Assembly: GCA_029641185.1 (NCBI GenBank)
Contig: JAPWGK010000009.1
Location: 1,252,501 to 1,316,500 of the forward strand
From: Pseudofabraea citricarpa
Lineage: Eukaryota > Ascomycota > Leotiomycetes > Helotiales > Dermateaceae
DNA: 64,000 nt
Direction: 5' to 3'
The stretch's first letter is position 1. The number at the start of each line of letters is the position of its first letter. Made by a program: the position numbers and the translations under genes. Shown here one piece after another: positions 10,641 through 22,262 of this stretch. The notes beneath the pieces are model-generated. The model made no database searches. It worked only from the letters and a program-made list of their open reading frames with translations, and was not told the origin of the DNA.

Positions 10641-11928
10641 ACGGCAACGGCGCAGCCCACCGAGCTTTCCCTTAAATTTTGTTGCACGTCTCAAATTTAA
10701 GAAATATATTTCTCAAGCTCGATTTACCCGTATTCATCGGTAAGCTTTATTTTATGTCTGGACTTGGACTTTTTGTTGCACGTCTGATCTCTGGAATGTG
10801 CTGTGCTGTGTGTTGATTCTTGGATATATTGAAAAGAGCAACCGACATTTTCCCGTCTGCGTATGATATCGACAACTCTCGAATGTTGTTCCTCTTATAG
10901 CTGTTATATATTTTGATTTTGTTGCATGTCGCAGACACAATCTCCCAGAGCGACCTTGTTTTGTTTTGTGTGGGCCAATCACCGGCGTCGCGACCACGTA
11001 GAAATCTCGCAAGACACACGTGCAACGCTAATACTTTTAGCAGAGGGGCCAAAAGACCAAATTCTGTTCCTCTTTTGTGAAGATTTGTTGTGCAGCCAAT
11101 GCAATTGCTGGATTTCCAAATTGCCCAGACACATGTCATCGATCTAGATTTCATTGTCGTCAAGCTATCTCGGCGCTCTTGGCTGGCACGCCACTCTAGC
11201 CTTATCTTCCTCAAGCATTTTTTCAAGCTCTGCGCCGAGACCAGACCAGCCTCAAGCTCGTCTGAATTTGTGTCTTGTCTGCTTCCTCTTGCGACAACAT
11301 TTACAGTACAGACGAACGAGTATGCCAGTACAGATAAAGTCAAAGGTTGATCCATGGGTCGCTTTACGATGCGATAAAAGAACGGGGGTCGCACATCTCC
11401 GTGGATACTGTATGGAGTCTTTCTTGTACGTACTAGCCTCATGGCCCCATGTCTAGGGAACCAGCCGTCCCACCTTTCATCCTTTCACCCCCGCCAGATG
11501 CAAAGATGCAAGAGTCCCACCGTCCCGTCGTGTTTCCCATCGTCATCGGCCGGGAAGAACGCCAGTAGGAAGTCGTCTCCGAGTAAAGCCACCCTCGAGC
11601 CCCCGTCCCTGTCGTGTCTTGCTCTGCCTTGTCTTCTCCAAGACGAGAGATCACATCATCACAGGTGATTATTGTGAGCACTACGCCGCAGAGATTTTCA
11701 ACAGCCACAGACACCACCCCAGACCGTACATATCCAGTCAACCATCCATCCATATATACATACTTGCATACCTATCTAGGTGCCCGCTCCACCTCTCACC
11801 TTTGCTACCCTCTCCGTCGCGCGCCCTCCAAAGCTCACATCAATTGATTACGCCGTAGTCAATCGCGGGCACTGAATGCATCCCAGCTCTGTTCAATTCC
11901 ACCCTTTAATCCACTGGCCGTCGCGAAA
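10641..11928. other. 1.3-kb upstream region of the amino-acid permease gene
   Basis: The stretch is mostly non-coding. The final 450 bp are C/T- and CAC-rich, as in a long fungal 5' leader. It contains an uninterrupted minus-strand frame of 231 codons, listed separately as doubtful. No repeats or RNAs were recognised. Confidence 0.5.
10747..11442 (-). CDS. Doubtful orphan open reading frame, 231 aa
   Basis: A single open frame starts at a real ATG and runs 231 codons in an otherwise non-coding interval. The product is basic and Arg/Ser/Lys-rich, with no recognised domain, signal peptide or clear membrane segment, and no splice-site support. Its length is more than expected by chance in this composition, which is why it is recorded. 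The lack of any family feature makes a spurious frame the more likely reading. Confidence 0.15.
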   Translation of the reverse strand: MRLVRTRKTPYSIHGDVRPPFFYRIVKRPMDQPLTLSVLAYSFVCTVNVVARGSRQDTNSDELEAGLVSAQSLKKCLRKIRLEWRASQERRDSLTTMKSRSMTCVWAIWKSSNCIGCTTNLHKRGTEFGLLAPLLKVLALHVCLARFLRGRDAGDWPTQNKTRSLWEIVSATCNKIKIYNSYKRNNIRELSISYADGKMSVALFNISKNQHTAQHIPEIRRATKSPSPDIK

Positions 11929-13915
11929 ATGGCGTTAGAGCACGGCAGCCCAGTAGACGGATCTTCAAGTATCAAGAGGGAGAAAAGTGTCGACGAGACC
12001 AAGCAGGATGGCACCAACATCGTCGCGGGGCCCCGCGCTGACGGCAAGAAAGGCAGCAGATTCGGCGCATCGAATTTCGTGGTTGGGCCTCGCATTGGCC
12101 CCGTCCTTCCCCATCTCGCGGCAACGATATTCGAGAACTCCGATGATTCGGGATCCGATATCTTGGGGAAGCAAATCGAACTGGAGGCTGAAAATGCCAT
12201 CAAGTATCGAACATGTAGTTGGCCCAAGGCATGTTATTCTAAATGGTTGTTGCGAGGGAAACTAACAGGATGACCCAGACGGCTGCTTTGCTTTTCTCCG
12301 AATATATCTGCCTTGCAATCATGTCCTTCCCGTGGTCATACAGTGTGCTTGGTTTAGTGCCTGGACTGATTTTGACAGTCGTGGTTGCTGCACTGGTTCT
12401 GTATACTTCTCTCGTCCTGTGGTAAGTAATTGTAATCGGTCTTCTTCAGTCGCGAGGCGGGGTATTGACTTTTTGCAGGGAATTTTGTCTTCGCCATCCC
12501 GAAGTGGTAAGTTAGCAGGCATCCTCTTCATTGTTTATCTGCTAACCAATGCAGCGCGATGTCACAGACATAGGCCAAATGTTGTTCTGGGGAAAATCTT
12601 GGGTTTGGTGGGTTACAGCCATTATGTTTATTCTCAACAACACTTTTATTCAGGGACTCCACGTTCTTGTCACGGCCAAGTACCTCAACACGATTACCGG
12701 ACACAGCCTTTGCACTGTGGTTTTTGCCATCATAGCCACAATTATCTGCTGGGTCTGCTCAATGCCTAGAACTTTTTCTATGCTTTCGAAGCTCGCTACG
12801 GCCTCGGCATTCTTTACTTTTATTTCGGTGCTCTTGGCTTGTATATTTGCTGGAGTTGAAGCCGATCCAGACGTACCACGAGTTGTCACTGCGCTTCCTG
12901 TCAAGGGAACAACTTTTGTGAGTGGCTCTACCTCTAAGTTACTAGATCTTATCTTCTAACACATAATAGGTTAGCGGTATGAGTGCGTTTCTCAACATTT
13001 CATACACCTTCATCGGTCAAATTACTCTACCAGTAAGTCAAGCTTTAGAAAATAGATGTCCTGTTTGAGATTTATGTTCTAACAATTATGACAGAGTTTT
13101 ATATCTGAAATGAAGAACCCGGCCGACTTCCCCAAGGCTTTGTGGGCTGTAACCATAGCCGAAGTCATTGTATTCTCTATTGTTGGCGCAGTCATCTATG
13201 CCTTCGTTGGAAATGAGGCTATGACCGCACCAGCATTTGGGTCGCTGACCAACGATGTATTCAAAAAGGTAATAAAACCGCGCAATTCTTGTGCTGAACA
13301 AATACTGATTGTTGCCATAGGTATCCTTTAGCTTTATGATTCCAACATTGATTTTCTTGGGCGTACTCTACGCCAGTGTGAGCGCTCGATTCATCTTCTT
13401 CCGTCTATTCGAGGGAACTAGGCATAAGTCGAGCCACACTGTGAAGGGATGGGCTTCTTGGGGAGCAATTCTTGGCGCAACCTGGTTATTGGCTTTCATC
13501 ATCGCGGAAGTAATTCCATTTTTCAGTGACTTGCTATCGTTGATGAGCTCCTTGTTTGATTCCTTCTTTGGTTTCATCTTCTGGGCTGTAGCTTGGTATC
13601 GCATGAAGGTAAGATTCTGTTACTGAAAGGGAAAAGATAAATCATGCTAATGTGATTCTATCAGAGAGTTGATGATGGACCCGACTGGTTAAGAAAGCAA
13701 ACTCCTTACGGCTACATGATGCTAGTTTTGAATATCTTTATATTCTGCACCGGTGTCTTTTTCCTTACTGTGGGCACATATACTTCTGTTCAGAGTATTA
13801 TAGACTCATATGCTGCTGGGGCGGTCAGTGGTAAGTCACGATTATCTCTCCGTTCTCTGAATATAAACTGATCTTTACTACAGGCGTCTTCACGTGTGCT
13901 GATAATGGCTTGTAA
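11929..13915 (+). CDS. Amino-acid permease of the AAAP (Aa_trans) family
   Basis: Nine exons (11929-12228, 12279-12421, 12479-12506, 12555-12917, 12970-13032, 13095-13268, 13321-13608, 13665-13830, 13884-13915) give 518 aa. A hydrophilic N-terminus of about 95 residues ends in IKYRTCSWPK, then the first membrane segment begins with TAALLFSEYICLAIMSFPWS, a hallmark of fungal neutral amino-acid permeases of this family. About ten hydrophobic segments follow, including SYTFIGQITLPSFISEM, another family landmark. Likely role: proton-coupled amino-acid import at the plasma membrane; the substrate is not readable from sequence. The first intron must use a GC donor (AAG|GCATGT) for the conserved WPKTAALL junction to form. 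One exon is only 28 nt. Confidence 0.9.
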
Positions 13916-14806
13916 ACTGGCATATATAAAGGATATAGAGATAACCAAGTCTGTCTTGTCCTGATTGGATTGTAATAATGTAATTTAGCGCCATCGCCAG
14001 GTACTGCTGGTATCAGGCGATGTGTAGGAAGAAAAGTTTCAATAGTTATTATCTTTGCTCCAATCAAAATTTGGTCTAGAAATATTGATAGGTGCTCAGA
14101 TGCTACTTTTGATGCTGGGAGGAGGTACTTTAAAGAATAAGTTAGCTCGGTAGCTCGTGTTTACGCCGCAAGTATTGCAATCAAAAAATCGAATGAAGCT
14201 TCTTGATAAAGGCTAAGAAAGAATTTTAGGATTGTGCTATAAACTAAAATTGAAGCCCGCCACCTGCTATAATGGAGATTCATTTCGTCCACCTATAATC
14301 TAGTAAGCTTAAACCTAGAAGAATCCAGGGCAATTCCATTGCAAGGCGCACAGTTAGTCATTAGAAAGTTCACAACTTCGAAAATATAAACGGCTATCAG
14401 TTTGCCGGTTCCTCCCTTTCCATTGGCGAATTATCGCACCTAGCAACTCAAGTCTCTCCAAAAGCTACCGTATCAACGCTCCCCAAGCTGTTCATGCGCC
14501 GTATGAAGCCAGAGATAGAAGATCCTTAGCAGGGTCTTTATTGAAGAAATGGGTCGTACGGCCGACGGTGGAATAGAACCCCCGACACGCCACAGAAAAG
14601 ATACTCGGGATAATACCAAGACCGATCGAGCTCGAGAGTGGTATGCTGGTTCTAATTCTAGGAGGGAGATACTTATAAAACTTCAGCATCACCACTACTT
14701 CGGCTATGGCTATGATCATCTACCTCTATCAAACGCTCCACCTCGAGGTTTACTTCCTCGTCGTCCACAAGCCCGCTCCTCTACGCAAGCACCCATCATC
14801 ACTCCA
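13916..14806. other. Intergenic, 0.9 kb
   Basis: This is AT-leaning 3' flank of the permease followed by upstream DNA of the next gene. The open frame of the next gene continues upstream to 14549, but the conserved fold only begins at 14807. No other feature was seen. Confidence 0.5.
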
Positions 14807-15508
14807 ATGAAGGTTATCGTCACAGGAAGCACCGGCTGGGTTGGCAACGCCGTGCTCAAGCGATGTCTCTCCACAGCCGCCGTGACATCAGTGATATCCA
14901 TCTCGCGACGAGATCCCGGAATCCGCCATGCCAAGCTCACCAGCATTCTGCACGACGACTTCTCCAACTACCCGGCGCGCATCCTCGACGAGATGGCCAC
15001 GGCCGACTCCTGCATCTACTGCCTGGGGACCAACGTGCCCGCCAAGCCCGCCGAGCTCAACCGAAAGATCAACTTCGAGTACGCGCTCGCGACGGCGCGC
15101 ATCTTCACATCGACATCAACAGCGACGGGGACGGTGACAGCAGTGCCAGCCAAGAGGCGCTCGCCCGTCCGCTTCGTCTACCTCAGCGGCGCCCTCCCCG
15201 AACGCGACCCGGAGAAGCATCTCTGGCTCCTAGCGGAGAACCGCAAGATGCGCGGCGAGCTGGAGAATGCGCTGCTGAAGCTAGACGAGGAGAAGGGCAG
15301 CGGCGCGAGCATCTACATCGCGCGCCCGGGGTTCGTACAGCCTCCGGGGGCGCACGTCAGGACGTGGATCCTCGGCAAGCTGGCAAATGCCATCCTGCAG
15401 GACGAGCTCGCCGCTGCTATGGTGCACCTTGCGCTGGAAGGGGGCCCCGGTCCGCTCGTGGAGAATGCGCAGCTGAAGGCAATTGCGAGGAGCGTGTCTG
15501 GCGTTTAG
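14807..15508 (+). CDS. NAD(P)-binding Rossmann-fold protein (atypical SDR/epimerase-like)
   Basis: A single exon of 233 aa starts at MKVIVTGSTGWVGNAVL, where the beta1-loop-alpha1 nucleotide motif GSTGWVG lies at the N-terminus as expected for atypical and extended SDRs. Further elements are VISISRR after beta2, DSCIYCLGTN (beta4), VRFVYLSGALPE (beta5) and a C-terminal segment IYIARPGFVQPPG. The usual active-site YxxxK is not evident, so this may be a binding or atypical member. An in-frame ATG at 14549 would add 86 residues of low-complexity basic sequence; I judge it part of the leader. The body of the gene is visibly GC-richer than its neighbours, with G/C-ending codons throughout. Confidence 0.8.
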   Translation: MKVIVTGSTGWVGNAVLKRCLSTAAVTSVISISRRDPGIRHAKLTSILHDDFSNYPARILDEMATADSCIYCLGTNVPAKPAELNRKINFEYALATARIFTSTSTATGTVTAVPAKRRSPVRFVYLSGALPERDPEKHLWLLAENRKMRGELENALLKLDEEKGSGASIYIARPGFVQPPGAHVRTWILGKLANAILQDELAAAMVHLALEGGPGPLVENAQLKAIARSVSGV

Positions 15509-15933
15509 AGAATAGGATGTGTAGATTCATTAGACGAAGATAGATAGATGAGTGGAAGCAAGACTCCTTGGTTTCTTGGCCGTAGCGCACCTACGCTGTC
15601 GCTTATTTGGTCAAGGCTTTTCGTACAAAGTACGCAGTACGCATAGTGATATCCATATAGAAGAAGTGTTAGATATATATATATCATGATGTCGGAGAGA
15701 GTTGGGTGTTTACTCGGGTTTCGTGGTTGATCTAATTACCTAGCTACGATTTTCCGTGGGTACCTTTCTTTTGTTTTTCTGGGGGAGAGGGTGATTCTTC
15801 CCGGTCGCTTATTCTTCATCACATCAGTGACTATAGATACTTGATGACACAGACTTGACTTGAAAACCCCATCTTGTAAATTTTATACTCCTTTACACTA
15901 CAACAACTACTACTAGTTAATGATGACGAGATT
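15509..15933. other. Intergenic between convergent genes
   Basis: Terminator region shared by the Rossmann-fold gene (+) and Mak21 (-). It includes a short TA-dinucleotide run near 15672-15684. Nothing else was seen. Confidence 0.55.
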
Positions 15934-18900
15934 TCAAATATCTTCTCCATCGTCATCGTTAAGCATATCAGCGTAATCCTCCGCAGATGCGAAAGTAGGA
16001 AGGTTCTTCATCTTCTTTCTCTTCTGTCTGCTTGTTTCTTCAGCCGGTTCGGCTTCTGCATCTTGAGCTTTCTGGAGCTCCTTCTCAAACAACTCATCCA
16101 TTTCGGATGGTGCCTCATCGTCACTGTCTATCAAGGCGTCTTCCTCCTCATCGAAGATATTGCCAGAGCCTTCTGAGCCATCGGATTCGGCCTCAACGTC
16201 TACATCATCATCGTCATCCCCTTCAACATCCACTTCATCGTCATCATCGGACTCGGCACCTGAGTCGTCGAGATCCATCATTTCAAGATCAGATTCATCA
16301 TCACTTGGACCTTCAACCTCAGGTCTAGAATCAACAAGTGCTTGCCAAATCTCATCCTCGTTTTCATCATCCTCATCAGCATCCGAATCTTGGCCTGCCT
16401 TCTTCGATACTGCCTTCTTGTTTGCGGATTGCTTAGATTTTCCAATCTGGCTGAAGTACTTGTGGAAGAACACCTCATCCACCGCAACATCTTCTGCCTT
16501 CTTACGCCAGAAAGCCTCAGTGTTGACCGGCGCTTGACCGGCAGTTGCTGCTCTATTGGATAACAAAAATCCTTTGCTGTCCCCACCAGCAAGAGGTTGC
16601 ATAATAGAGCTACCTCTGGGTCCTGAAGCTGCAGCCTTGGCATTTCGGTACACGAATCTGTCCAAGAAATGCGTGAGAGTATGCGAGGAGAGGTCTGGCT
16701 TTGGCGGCATTTTCTCATCACTAAGTAGACGAGATGCAAACATGGAGACAGACGGATGGAAGTGAACAAGGAAAGGAATCTAAAAATATTAGTCATGAGG
16801 ATTCGTTGACATGAGCACACACTACTTACGGATTCCCAGAGACAGCTTTTATCAGCATTGCTATGCTCTGGATCTCTTTTCCGGCCATCATAGACATCTG
16901 CCTTAGGTTTTGTATTCTGCTCACGATCTGGATGAATTTGATCAATCTCAAGAGCGGCTTCGGGTTCTTCTGGAACATCACGGTAAACCTCTTCGTCATT
17001 CTCTTCGTCGTGTTCTGGATCGTTAATGAGCGTCTTAAGTCCCGGGAATGTGCCCTCAAGTTCTCTTAAGAGATAGATCACACCGCAGATGAAAGGAGGC
17101 TGGTGTAAGGTGACAACTTGAAGAAGCCTTTTCGCAAATGCCTTCACACGTCTGATGTTCAGATCAGACCTCAAGGCCCGGAACAATAAATTGAGATAGA
17201 GTGCATGTTTTGACGATGTTACGAGACGAGGATCAAGAAGAGACTCGTACAGAGTTCGATAAAATCGATCGACGGCGACATTTTTTGATGTTGCAAGTTG
17301 CTCAATAAGCATCAAAGCCTGGATGCTGGTGTTGAAATTGGAGGAATGGGTGATTCGGAAGAGGGTGTCCATATGCTTTTCCAGTCTACAATTGCGTTAG
17401 TCTTCACTTTGCATCCAATTTAAGATTACTTACGTGACATCATCTGCCTTGGAAAAGGGAAATGCACGATTAACACCACTGAGAACTGCAGATATCATCT
17501 TCTCGGTCGTTTCCTCATTTGCCAATTTTGCCTCTTCTTCTTTAGTTGCCTTCGCCTTCGCTTTCTTGCCCATAGGCGCACCACCTCCTTGGACTTGTCC
17601 TTTCTTATTCACAACTGGGGCGTTGACGAGCTTCTGAATATCGGGCTTCTTCAAAAGAGCCACGAACAAATCAAAATAGATGCTTAAAAGCTTTTGCGCA
17701 ACTTCCTCCTCCTTAGCACTCAAAATCGTTTGATTCAATGTGTTAATGGCGTAGTATTTCGCATGAGAGCTTTGGCCTGGACGTAAAAGTAACTCTGACT
17801 CTATTGAGCGAATAATGATGGGTTTCATCAAAGGATGCGAAGTCTGAAGTTGAAGGAGCAGGTATGAAGTACGAGATGCGATCTTCTTTTCTGGGTCACC
17901 GAGTTTGTTTACCAAGAGCCTCAGAAGATTTGATTCCTGTTCCGGCTTCTCTTTCAGAAGCTCATAGACATAGGTAACAGCTCTTGATCGAGCATATTCG
18001 ACTTCGTCGTTACACCAACCTTCAAGAACTTTAAGCATCTCGAAATAAGATTCCTTGAGCCAGTCTTCATATGCCCATGAGATGAGATGGGCCTTAGTGA
18101 TTTGACCGGGCAGCTTCTGGGAAGAGTGCCAATTTGAAATAGAATTTTCTTCCAATGTTCCAAGTAAGCCCGGTTGTGTTCCAAAAGTCCTTAGTCGTCT
18201 GTCTGCCGGAAGAACAACACCGACTCCAAGCAAATCCTTCAGTGCTCCCAACGCAGTCACAGCCTGTCCTCTGCTTCTCTTCTTCGCGAGCGTCAGAAGA
18301 CTCTCGAAAGATTTAGTCGTATGAACTGGAGACTCCTGCACAACCAATGTCAAAGCCGAGACTTTATCAGACAGCGTTCCAGACGACATGATTGTCGACA
18401 AGAAACGGTGAGATGATGATGCGGAGAGATTCTTCGATGCATACAAGTTATTGTCGGCCGTCAGGAGACTCTTAGCATAGTCTTTCAAATTGGCAATGGC
18501 GTCACGGTAGGATGGAGATTCATTGAATTCTGGGACAGGAAGACTTGGAAGAGCCGCAGCATGCCAGTCTGACCGTGCTTCGAATACCTACAGAGAGTCA
18601 GTCTGCTCAATCGAGCCCGAGAAAGAAATACTGACAAGGCGGTTCGGATCGTTTGATGATGCAGCGACTGCAGTGGTTGATGGCTGGATTTGGGCTTGTG
18701 CCTTTCCTGGCGTGGGCTTGCTCTTCTCAACTTTGCTTTGAACTGGGGAATCCGCCTCACTCTCCTCCTCATCTTCAGAAGCCTCCTCCCAATCATTGTT
18801 ACCGTCGTCCTCGTTTTCAGACTCACTGGCATCTACCGCAACCTTCCCCTCAATTCCTAAACCAGCTACGAATTTTGCAAGGTCTTTCTGAAAGGACTTA

Positions 18901-19352
18901 TCTGGGCGTTCTGTACTGTCCTCCTCATCCTCAGAAGCGGCGTCTGCTACGAGATCGAGATCCTCCTCCGTTCCTCCCAGGGCAAGAATTTCCTGCAATA
19001 GAATTTCTCTATCACTTGTAGCTGTACTCTGCGCCTTGTTTCCAGATTTGTGATCTCCACTTCCTGAACCACCAGCTTTGGCATTTCCTTGTGCATCTCT
19101 TTTGGTACCCCTCCCCGAATCGGGTTTTGTTTGTTTCTTTGATTTCGGATCCGTTGGTTTAGATCCATTGGATCTAGGTGATGCTTTTGCGTTGGTTGCT
19201 GTCGAGCCTTTGGGCTCAGGTTTGCTGAAGCCTTTCTCAATTTTCTCCGTCAGGGCAGAGAGGGCCTTTTCGTCAAAGCTCAATACCCCATCTCCTCCAG
19301 ATTTGTTTGTCTTCTTCCGCGACTTTGCAGACTGATTGTCGCCTTTTGCCAT
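15934..19352 (-). CDS. MAK21: Ribosome biogenesis factor Mak21/Noc1 (CBF family)
   Basis: Mak21/Noc1 acts in the nucleolus with Noc2 in assembly and export of the 60S pre-ribosome. Four exons (19352-18636, 18587-17434, 17385-16830, 16779-15934) give 1090 aa. The N-terminal 240 residues are Lys/Ser/Asp/Glu-rich and disordered. The middle is HEAT-like, with KAHLISWAYEDWLKESYFEM and EVEYARSRAVTYVYELL. The CBF domain follows (FYRTLYESLLDPRL, KHALYLNLLFRAL, QPPFICGVIYLLREL), then SMFASRLL and the PDLSSHTLTHFLDRFVYRN signature. The C-terminus is a long acidic tract ending in a basic patch and ASAEDYADML, as in orthologues. All junctions use GT-AG introns of 48-50 nt. Confidence 0.93.
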
Positions 19353-19721
19353 CGTGGGAAATCCAGTGCTGTCCTTGGTGGTGTATATTGGGTGGGAATG
19401 AGTTGGAAGAAGACGAGGCCTCTTTAAGCATCCTGGGAAATTTTCATATTTTGGAGCAGGGCGCGATAAGATAACCTTTTAGCGTGTTCGCTTATGAAAA
19501 TTGGCTGTTGCAGGGTTGACGAATGCGACTCCTTTTGGAGTCTGTCTCTTATATCTTCACCAATTTATCCTCCTCAGCTTGACCTACATAACTAGTCTTC
19601 CGCATAAAATCTTTCACTCAGTAGCCATCATGCCGAGATGATAAGAAATAGTTGATTTTGATCTTTTTCTGTTTGTCTACAGTGCTCATCATAGCTCTTG
19701 ATTTTATCTACCAAGCCTACC
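19353..19721. promoter_or_regulatory. Divergent promoter, Mak21 (-) / mitochondrial ProRS (+)
   Basis: Only about 0.37 kb separates the two start codons, so the genes must share upstream DNA. Both act in translation-related pathways. No motif was identified with confidence. Confidence 0.55.
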
Positions 19722-22007
19722 ATGTCTTGTCAACATTACTACAGCCTATCCTCTTCATTACGACTGGGAGTAGCACGGAAATCTCTTATTAGATTGAATA
19801 GAGAGTCTCTGTCTCGTGCTGTGACCTCAAGTCCCTTTCGTCCTCGCCTCTACTCATCTCAAAATGTTGCTGTAGGTAATCTCGTACATCACGTGCAAAG
19901 CATCATACTGATATAAACAAAGCAATATCATGATGGCAGAACCCGCTTATCCCGGCTCTGGGCACCTTCAGGTGGTATAGCAGAGAGTGCCGCAGAAGGT
20001 GAGGAATTAACCCAATCCTCGATAGTTATAACAAGCAGAGGGGTGTTCGCTGACTCTACAAGACGCCCATGCAAAACTAATCCGAGCTGGATTTCTACGT
20101 CAAGTAGGCCGAGAAACCCCTATGATCGAGCATGCTATTATGTAACTTACAGTTATTTTATAGGCACATGCTGGAATTTTTCATTTGTTGCCTCTAGGTC
20201 TACGTGTGAAGAATAAGTTGGAAGCACTCATCGACAAGCATATGTCACGACTTGGTATGATAACCATCTTTGCTTTTTTGTTCCCAAGCCTAATCATCTA
20301 AAGGCGCATCGAAGCTTGACTTGTCCTCTATATCTTCCGAGGAGATTTGGGCCAAAAGCGGCAGACTTCATAGTGCGGGCGCTGAGGTATTCACTAATTC
20401 TCTACTTAATCTAGTGAAACTAATTTTTTTCCTAGCTCTTCCATTTCAAGGACAGGAAGGATGCTGCATATCTCTTATCTCCAACTCACGAAGAAGAAGT
20501 GACTTCCTTAGTCTCAAGCACAGTCAAATCATACAAAGAACTTCCCATTCGAGTTTATCAGATTTGTAAGTTGTAGAGCCACCACAACTGTTACACAAGC
20601 TCATAAATCTCAGCACGAAAATATAGAGATGAGTTGCGACCTAGGCATGGTATCTTACGATCACGCGAATTCGTAATGAAAGATCTTTACACATTTGATT
20701 ACAGTGCTGCTCATGCTCTACTCACCTACCATGAAGTTCGTGGCGTGTATGGAGATCTTTTTGATGAACTCAAAATCCCGTATATGGTAGCTGAAGCAGA
20801 TTCTGGAGATATGGGTGGAAATCTCAGTCATGAGTTTCACTTTCCAACTTCTCAAGGGGAAGATAACATTATTAGCTGCGACACATGCAACTATGCAGCA
20901 AACGAAGAACTAGCAGAGTGTGCTGTAGACACTCTAGCCTCTAGTGGTCGCCAATCAAGCCATGACCAACTGCACGATCAAGACATAGACCATGTCAGCG
21001 TCTGGCGTGGCATTTCTCGTGACAGAAATACTTTAGTCAACGCTTGGTACCTGCGTGATGGTGGCAATTCAGACTCTGAAGTCAATGTCCACAAGATCAA
21101 AGACCTTATCCCAGAGCTTGATGCATCTTTAGAAAACCCCGAATCTTATTGGAACGAAGCAACAACACCAAAAATGGACTCGGGGTCTTCTTCTCCTTTG
21201 AAATTAGTAAACATCATCGATCGCAGGCTTCCAGAAAACTTCCGAGCGACTCTGGAGGCAGGGGATTCAAGGCTTCCTATGTGGCCGGCTACGTTAAACA
21301 TTAAACAGCCGAGGATTCCGGTTTCAACCATTAAATGCGACGAGTCAACGGGCCAGCCTTTGAATTTGATTCGCATAAGAAACGGAGATTCTTGTGCTCG
21401 TTGCTCTGATGGGTCACTGAAGGTCCAAAAAGCGATTGAGCTAGGTCATACCTTTTACCTCGGCACACGATACAGTGATCCTTTGCAAGCACTGGTTATG
21501 GTTCCGGTTGAACACTTAGAGGGGGACCAGCAAGACTCCCCAAGCTTGGTAAAGGCCAAAGGCCAAAATCAAAGTCGTGCGGTTGCAATGCAAATGGGAT
21601 GCCATGGTATTGGTGTTTCTCGTATAATCGGCGCTGTCGCGGATACTCTCGGTGATGACCGGGGACTCAACTGGCCACGCGTTATGGCTCCTTTTGAAGT
21701 TGCAATTGTACCCGGGAAAGGTCTTGATGAAGCAGCATTGCAAATTTATGATCTACTTAGCGCAAAGTCTGAGAACACGCCTGTAGACTCCACCCAGCTT
21801 GACTTGATTCTCGATGATCGAGCCACGAGCTTTGCTTGGAAGATGCGAGATGCAGACCTGGTGGGCTACCCTGTTATTGTTGTTGTTGGGAGGGGGTGGA
21901 AATCGGATCAGACGTGTGAAGTGCAATGTAGAAGGCTACAGATTCGGGAAGAAGTATCACTTGAGAGGCTCTCGGCCTTTGTACAATCAATCTTGTCACG
22001 GCTATAA
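19722..22007 (+). CDS. Mitochondrial prolyl-tRNA synthetase (bacterial type)
   Basis: This class II synthetase charges mitochondrial tRNA-Pro; the yeast counterpart is AIM10. Seven exons (19722-19871, 19923-19998, 20039-20103, 20164-20254, 20304-20386, 20436-20565, 20614-22007) close at 662 aa. A Ser/Arg-rich leader (LNRESLSRAVTSSPFRPRLY) fits mitochondrial import. Then come LIRAGFLRQAHAGIFHLLPL, the motif 2 region LLSPTHEEEVTSLV and RDELRPRHGILRSREFVMKD, the editing-side insertion with cysteines, motif 3 MGCHGIGVSRIIGA, and the anticodon-binding domain PRVMAPFEVAIVPG. The second intron, 19999-20038, is only 40 nt and was chosen because it restores the frame into LTLQDAHAKLIRAG. The first-intron donor (GTAGGT) is weaker than usual. 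Confidence 0.9.
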
Positions 22008-22262
22008 TGCCTTGTATTATATCTGTACTTTTATGTAACTTAAATTATGTCTCTGCTGAAAATTTATAGCTGTACGAGGTATCTAGTTGTCTAGATTCAA
22101 GTTACAAGAAGTGCTATGATCCTCAATTGAAAAATCCAACAGCATGGGCTCCCCAACTCTGTACTGTTCATCGTATTACATTACTATGTAGTTATTCTCT
22201 CTCACTAAACACTTGTCTTTCCCCTAGATCTAGAAGATACTGAGCTGCACCTGCATGTTTCT

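Noticed and set aside
16160..16537. Ser-rich 125-codon plus-strand frame
   Set aside because: Created by the antisense of the Asp/Glu-rich tail of Mak21 (GAT/GAC read as ATC/TCA-type codons).
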